Assembly (NCBI GenBank): GCA_030599175.1
Contig: JAUVON010000134.1
Coordinates: forward strand, 1 to 7,297
Reading direction: 5' to 3'
Source of the DNA: Desulfobulbaceae bacterium
GTDB taxonomy: Bacteria > Desulfobacterota > Desulfobulbia > Desulfobulbales > Desulfocapsaceae
DNA: 7,297 bases
Part shown: piece after piece, positions 5,966-7,297 of the stretch
Layout of the letters: every line of letters begins with the position of its first letter
Position numbering within the stretch: the stretch's first letter is position 1
Position numbers and translations under genes: made by a program
The notes under the pieces: model-generated
The model's input: only the letters and a program-made list of their open reading frames with translations
Told to the model about the DNA's origin: nothing
The model's database searches: none

Positions 5966-6388
5966 TTATTTCGTCCAGACCTCAGGTTCATAGGAGCCTG
6001 GATTGCAATATTCTATCCTGTAAGGCTCAATAACAATGACAGAATAATTTGGATCATCGGGTCCATCAAAAATTGGAGCGAGCATATCGTTCCAGAACCC
6101 ATGACGCTCTTCTTTATCCCTGGTTACCCGGGCTTGCCCTTGAATCTGCAAATATGGCTGCATTTCCTGAAGACTGGTAACACCGCAGGTCAGATGAACA
6201 TTAGGATTGTTCTCGATCTGCTTCACTTTGCGCGATTCGACAAAGGTTCCGCATCGAATCACTAAATTTCCATCCCCAACGGTTACCACATATCGAACCC
6301 AAGGATTATTTTGCTCTGTTACTGTAGCCAAGGCTGCAAGCTGTGGTTTATGAACAATATCAAGAATGCGCTGTTGTAGATCCACCAT
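5966..6388 (-). CDS. pyridoxamine 5'-phosphate oxidase-family (FMN-binding split barrel) protein
   Basis: The protein has 140 residues, the usual length for small general-stress-type PNPOx-like proteins (PF01243, COG3871). The features run in the expected order: an N-terminal helix, then LAALATVTEQNNPWVRYVV (17-35), a second strand pair ending in IRCG (44-47), SRKVKQIENNPNVHL (52-66), LQIQGQARVT (80-89), the helix FWNDMLAPIF (98-107) and the final strand VIVIEPYRIEYCNP (117-130). The fold binds FMN, or in some members F420 or heme, in the cytoplasm. The family includes many proteins of unknown reaction, and the features of true PdxH (longer length, PLP-binding arginines) are not evident, so I do not call it pdxH. 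AAGGAG (6402-6397 on the minus strand) lies eight bases before the ATG, which fixes the start. It diverges from the csaA-like gene, with a repeat element between them. Confidence 0.85.
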   Translation of the reverse strand: MVDLQQRILDIVHKPQLAALATVTEQNNPWVRYVVTVGDGNLVIRCGTFVESRKVKQIENNPNVHLTCGVTSLQEMQPYLQIQGQARVTRDKEERHGFWNDMLAPIFDGPDDPNYSVIVIEPYRIEYCNPGSYEPEVWTK

Positions 6389-6427
6389 TTTAAATTCTCC
6401 TTGTTGAGTTTCTTCCTAGCACCTTAC

Positions 6428-6536
6428 CTTTACTGATAAACTCGTAAAAACTTAAATTCTTTGCTATTCCGTCGTCCCCGCGTAGGCGGGAATGACGACG
6501 CGGGGGAATTTTTACGATGCCATCTTTACTGATAAA
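6428..6536. repeat. MITE-like palindromic element between 13-bp direct repeats
   Basis: The perfect direct repeat CTTTACTGATAAA occurs at 6428-6440 and 6524-6536. Between the copies are nested inverted repeats: TCGTAAAAA (6442-6450) with TTTTTACGA (6509-6517), CGTCGTC (6470-6476) with GACGACG (6494-6500), and CCCGC (6477-6481) with GCGGG (6486-6490) around a GTAG loop. CCCCGCGT (6476-6483) can alternatively pair with ACGCGGGG (6498-6505). The GC-rich core resembles the dispersed repeat family built on a CGTCATTCCCGC/GCGGGAATGACG palindrome seen in many proteobacterial genomes; here one arm lacks ATT. The core is much richer in GC than its surroundings. The direct repeats could be a target-site duplication or part of the repeat unit. 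No coding capacity. Confidence 0.7.
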
Positions 6537-6629
6537 GCAGATTTTACATCACGCCGAAAGTTTAATCATTTTTCCAACAGTGCACAAAAAAAATCTTGCT
6601 CCGATAACAAAATCACGATAGCGTACTTT

Positions 6630-6643
6630 GGTTATTGATAACC
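6630..6643. promoter_or_regulatory. short palindrome upstream of the csaA-like gene
   Basis: GGTTAT and ATAACC form a perfect inverted repeat separated by TG, ending eight bases before the gene's ribosome-binding site. It could be an operator or a small RNA hairpin affecting translation. No -35/-10 pair of good quality was found nearby, so its role is open. Confidence 0.25.
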
Positions 6644-6651
6644 GGCATAGT

Positions 6652-6658
6652 GAGGGGG
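6652..6658 (+). promoter_or_regulatory. ribosome-binding site that fixes the csaA-like start
   Basis: GAGGGGG lies five bases before the ATG at 6664. An in-frame ATG at 6628 would place this site inside the coding region and has no Shine-Dalgarno of its own, so the 6664 start is preferred. Confidence 0.75.
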
Positions 6659-6663
6659 AAAAA

Positions 6664-7002
6664 ATGAAAACTATAGATTGGCAGGATTTTGAAAAAGTCG
6701 AATTACGTGTTGGCAGGATCATAGAAGCCGAAATATTCAAAGAGGCTCGTACACCTGCATATGTTCTTCAAGTGGATTTTGGTGAAAAGATCGGCATAAA
6801 AAAATCAACCGCACAGGTTACTGACCTTTATATGGCAGAAGAACTGGTTGGAAAGCTGATTGTCGGGGTGGTCAATTTTCCACCAAAGCAGATCGGCCCA
6901 CACATGTCAGAGTGCCTTATCACCGGTTTTCATAACAGGGATGGCGCAGTAGCCCTGTGTATACCTGACAAGGATGTCCCTCTTGGAGCAAAATTGTGTT
7001 GA
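6664..7002 (+). CDS. csaA: CsaA-like tRNA-binding-domain protein
   Basis: The protein has 112 residues, matching CsaA (about 110). The whole chain is a single OB-fold of the tRNA-binding-domain type (PF01588, as at the C-terminus of methionyl-tRNA synthetase): DFEKVELRVGRIIEAEIFKEARTPAYVLQVDFG (8-40), GIKKSTAQVTDLY (44-56), GKLIVGVVNFPPKQIGPHMSE (63-83) and the C-terminal VPLGAKL. The ribosome site at 6652-6658 places the start at 6664; an upstream in-frame ATG at 6628 would add 12 residues that do not belong to the family. CsaA of Bacillus subtilis has been described as an export-related chaperone that also resembles tRNA-binding proteins; the role in Gram-negative bacteria is not clear. It is cytoplasmic, probably a dimer. 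The gene is apparently monocistronic and convergent with the next gene. Confidence 0.88.
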   Translation: MKTIDWQDFEKVELRVGRIIEAEIFKEARTPAYVLQVDFGEKIGIKKSTAQVTDLYMAEELVGKLIVGVVNFPPKQIGPHMSECLITGFHNRDGAVALCIPDKDVPLGAKLC

Positions 7003-7035
7003 GATAAAACATGGTTCCTGATCTCGACATGCAAA

Positions 7036-7297
7036 TCAACCCATATTTCTCGAGAACAACACTTTCCACGTTTGAATATCATCTTCAGACTTTGTAGGTA
7101 TTGGTGTATGTATTGCTTTAAGCGATGAAAACTTTATTTTACTGATCGGCAACCTGGTTTCACGCACTAAAGAGTCTCTTATCGACTCTGGTAGAATTTT
7201 ATATGCCAGACTTAAGTGAGGATCGAGTGTAAACGACAAGGAAAAAAAATAGCTTTTGAATAACTTCGACAAATATGACAGATCTTTTGAGTCTTTC
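7036..7297 (-). CDS. probable 2H phosphoesterase (cyclic phosphodiesterase/RNA ligase-like), C-terminal part (cut by right edge)
   Basis: The minus-strand frame is open from the window edge to a TGA at 7036-7038, about 86 codons. No ATG is present in it; a TTG at 7272 exists, but the frame is open upstream of it, so the true start is most likely outside the window. The recognisable motif is LDPHLSLAYK: an H-x-S-L of the kind that forms the second His-x-Thr/Ser of 2H phosphoesterases, followed by a helix (ILPESIRDSLVRE) and a strand (ISKIKFSSLKAI), and then by W-K-V-L near the end. The first H-x-T/S motif would lie outside the window. These enzymes hydrolyse or ligate 2',3'-cyclic or 2'-5' phosphodiesters on RNA or nucleotides. 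The call rests on one motif and its context. The frame converges on csaA across 33 bases with no obvious terminator. Confidence 0.5.
   Translation of the reverse strand, partial: KDSKDLSYLSKLFKSYFFSLSFTLDPHLSLAYKILPESIRDSLVRETRLPISKIKFSSLKAIHTPIPTKSEDDIQTWKVLFSRNMG

Noticed and set aside
6428..6536. CRISPR-like reading of the two CTTTACTGATAAA copies
   Set aside because: Only two copies, too short for CRISPR repeats, and the sequence between them is itself palindromic rather than a spacer.

Overview
The window (7,297 bp, moderate GC, dense with bacterial-style genes and Shine-Dalgarno sites) looks like chromosomal DNA of a Gram-negative, probably anaerobic or microaerophilic bacterium. A lipobox lipoprotein, a membrane-anchored LysM protein, a CxxCH cytochrome, a rubredoxin-type domain and a MEDS-domain regulator together recall Desulfobacterota or similar redox-rich lineages. 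That placement is inference from gene content; no rRNA or other phylogenetic marker is present.

Layout. (1) 1-434, minus: the N-terminal part of an LCAT-like alpha/beta-hydrolase lipoprotein, cut by the left edge. (2) About 435-752: a divergent intergenic region with a candidate promoter and a strong operator-like palindrome next to the following gene. (3) 753-4284, plus: four co-directional genes. They encode a MerR/excisionase-type HTH plus MEDS (DcmR-like) regulator, an AhpD/carboxymuconolactone decarboxylase-family protein, a rubredoxin-like domain fused to a glutamate-synthase FMN/3Fe-4S domain, and a four-helix membrane protein ending in two c-type heme domains. (4) 4285-4443: a convergent intergenic region made almost entirely of consecutive inverted repeats. 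(5) 4444-5697, minus: a single-pass membrane protein with two C-terminal LysM domains. (6) 5966-6388, minus: a small FMN-binding split-barrel (PNPOx-family) protein with a candidate terminator. (7) 6389-6663: a divergent intergenic region holding a palindromic, MITE-like element between 13-bp perfect direct repeats. (8) 6664-7002, plus: a CsaA-like tRNA-binding-domain protein. (9) 7036-7297, minus: the C-terminal part of a probable 2H phosphoesterase, cut by the right edge.

The most interesting unit is the 753-4284 cluster. A ligand- or redox-sensing regulator heads a set of redox proteins. The GltS-like catalytic domain has no glutaminase domain and no visible NAD(P)H module in the protein, but it carries its own rubredoxin-like centre. 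Nine bases downstream lies a membrane cytochrome with two CxxCH motifs. A reasonable inference is an FMN/Fe-S oxidoreductase that exchanges electrons with the membrane through this cytochrome; its substrate cannot be read from the sequence and may not be glutamate. The other genes look like ordinary accessory or housekeeping loci.
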